DNA of 15,027 bases from Puniceicoccales bacterium. GTDB taxonomy: Bacteria; Verrucomicrobiota; Verrucomicrobiia; Opitutales; LL51. A model generated the notes under the pieces. It worked only from the letters and a program-made list of their open reading frames with translations. It was not told the DNA's origin and did no database searches. This document shows, one piece after another, positions 14,663 to 15,027 of this stretch (positions are counted from its first letter, which is position 1; the number at the start of each line of letters is the position of its first letter). Made by a program: the position numbers and the translations under genes. Location of the stretch: assembly GCA_031267435.1 (NCBI GenBank), contig JAIRZB010000023.1:1-15027 (forward strand), read 5' to 3'.

Positions 14663-15027
14663 ATGCGCAGATTTAGTTTTTCGCTATTTTGGCTTTTTTT
14701 AGCGTGGTGTTTGCCGCTAGACGGCTTTGATATGAGAATTTTCAAGGTCGGCCAGGCAAATTTCGTACTGTTAACCCACAGAGAAAAGGCATTGGTTGTA
14801 GATTGTGGTGTAGGTGGTGGTTATGGAAAAGGAATTTTAACGAAAATTAGTGGGGAATATTGGACAGAAATTGAGACAGCTTTAGAGGATGTAGTACTGT
14901 TGGGGATAGTATTTTACTTCCCGGTGATGCCGATGGTTCGTTGCTTGCCCATCATCTTTTAAATACGGCTAATTTTCAGCAAAAATTATCGGAGGTGAAT
15001 GTTTTTCTGGCGTCCCACCATGGTAGT
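14663..15027 (+). pseudogene. ComEC-like metallo-beta-lactamase-fold gene, disrupted; runs off the window
   Basis: The first frame (14663-14962) starts with a signal peptide (MRRFSFSLFWLFLAWCLP) and then MRIFKVGQANFVLLTHREKALVVDCGVGGG, the opening of the ComEC/Rec2-type metallo-beta-lactamase domain. It should reach the HxHxDH zinc motif about 30 residues later but does not. From about 14905 the typical later part of the same domain appears in another frame: DSILLPGDADGSLLAHHL, then VNVFLASHHGS, running to the window edge. Frame 2 becomes frame 1 and roughly 80-120 expected residues, including the zinc motif, are missing. The simplest reading is an internal out-of-frame deletion near 14890-14905. 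AGAGGA upstream of the ATG is a good ribosome-binding site. The product would be catalytically dead. This is not comEC itself, since the membrane competence domain is absent here. Confidence 0.7.

Overview
The window is about 15 kb of compact, AT-leaning bacterial chromosome from a Gram-negative organism. It carries lipid A synthesis (LpxI), a LolC/E-type lipoprotein-release permease, type III secretion parts (two SctQ-type proteins and SctR), a GspE/PilB-type secretion ATPase and a lipobox lipoprotein. My best guess, from this gene mix, is a host-associated member of the PVC group (Verrucomicrobiota/Chlamydiota-like). This is inference at low to moderate confidence, because no rRNA or other phylogenetic marker was compared.

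Layout. (1) 1-932: the end of an rmuC gene, with a likely one-base frameshift in an A7 run at 126-132. (2) 933-1256: a gene-free, GC-rich intergenic stretch. It holds a perfect 10-bp-arm palindrome, a long inverted repeat with two 94-base arms and a 2-base loop, and a 41-bp-period tandem repeat. It looks like a dispersed or mobile repeat family and is very unlike its AT-rich surroundings. (3) 1257-3844: a type III secretion operon fragment. The cytosolic-ring protein SctQ is encoded as two in-frame consecutive genes. The second carries about 325 extra residues, mostly acidic and low-complexity, before its SpoA domain. It is followed, with a 4-base overlap, by the export-gate protein SctR. sctS and sctT do not follow. 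(4) 3899-4531 (minus): rsmG, convergent with sctR and divergent from mutL.

(5) 4548-10851 (plus): a tightly packed run of mutL, a PgpH-like 7TM-HD phosphodiesterase, lpxI and a lolC/E-type permease. It mixes DNA repair, c-di-AMP signalling and outer-membrane biogenesis. The MutL lacks the recognisable metal-binding endonuclease motifs in its C-terminal domain. (6) 10842-13874 (minus): a lipoprotein with a SecD periplasmic-domain-like core, a short GspE/PilB-type ATPase and, after a 93-base AT-rich gap, an unrecognised protein with a kinase-like catalytic loop and a C-terminal tandem repeat. With a type III system nearby, this last protein is a candidate effector, which is inference only. (7) 13875-15027 (plus): a divergent promoter region, an unrecognised secreted protein, and a ComEC-like metallo-beta-lactamase-fold gene that seems to have lost its catalytic core by an out-of-frame internal deletion. 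It runs off the end of the window.

The most interesting items are the split SctQ with its acidic extension, the long GC-rich hairpin directly upstream of it, the kinase-like candidate effector, the nuclease-motif-less MutL, and two signs of gene decay or recoding (rmuC and the metallo-beta-lactamase gene).
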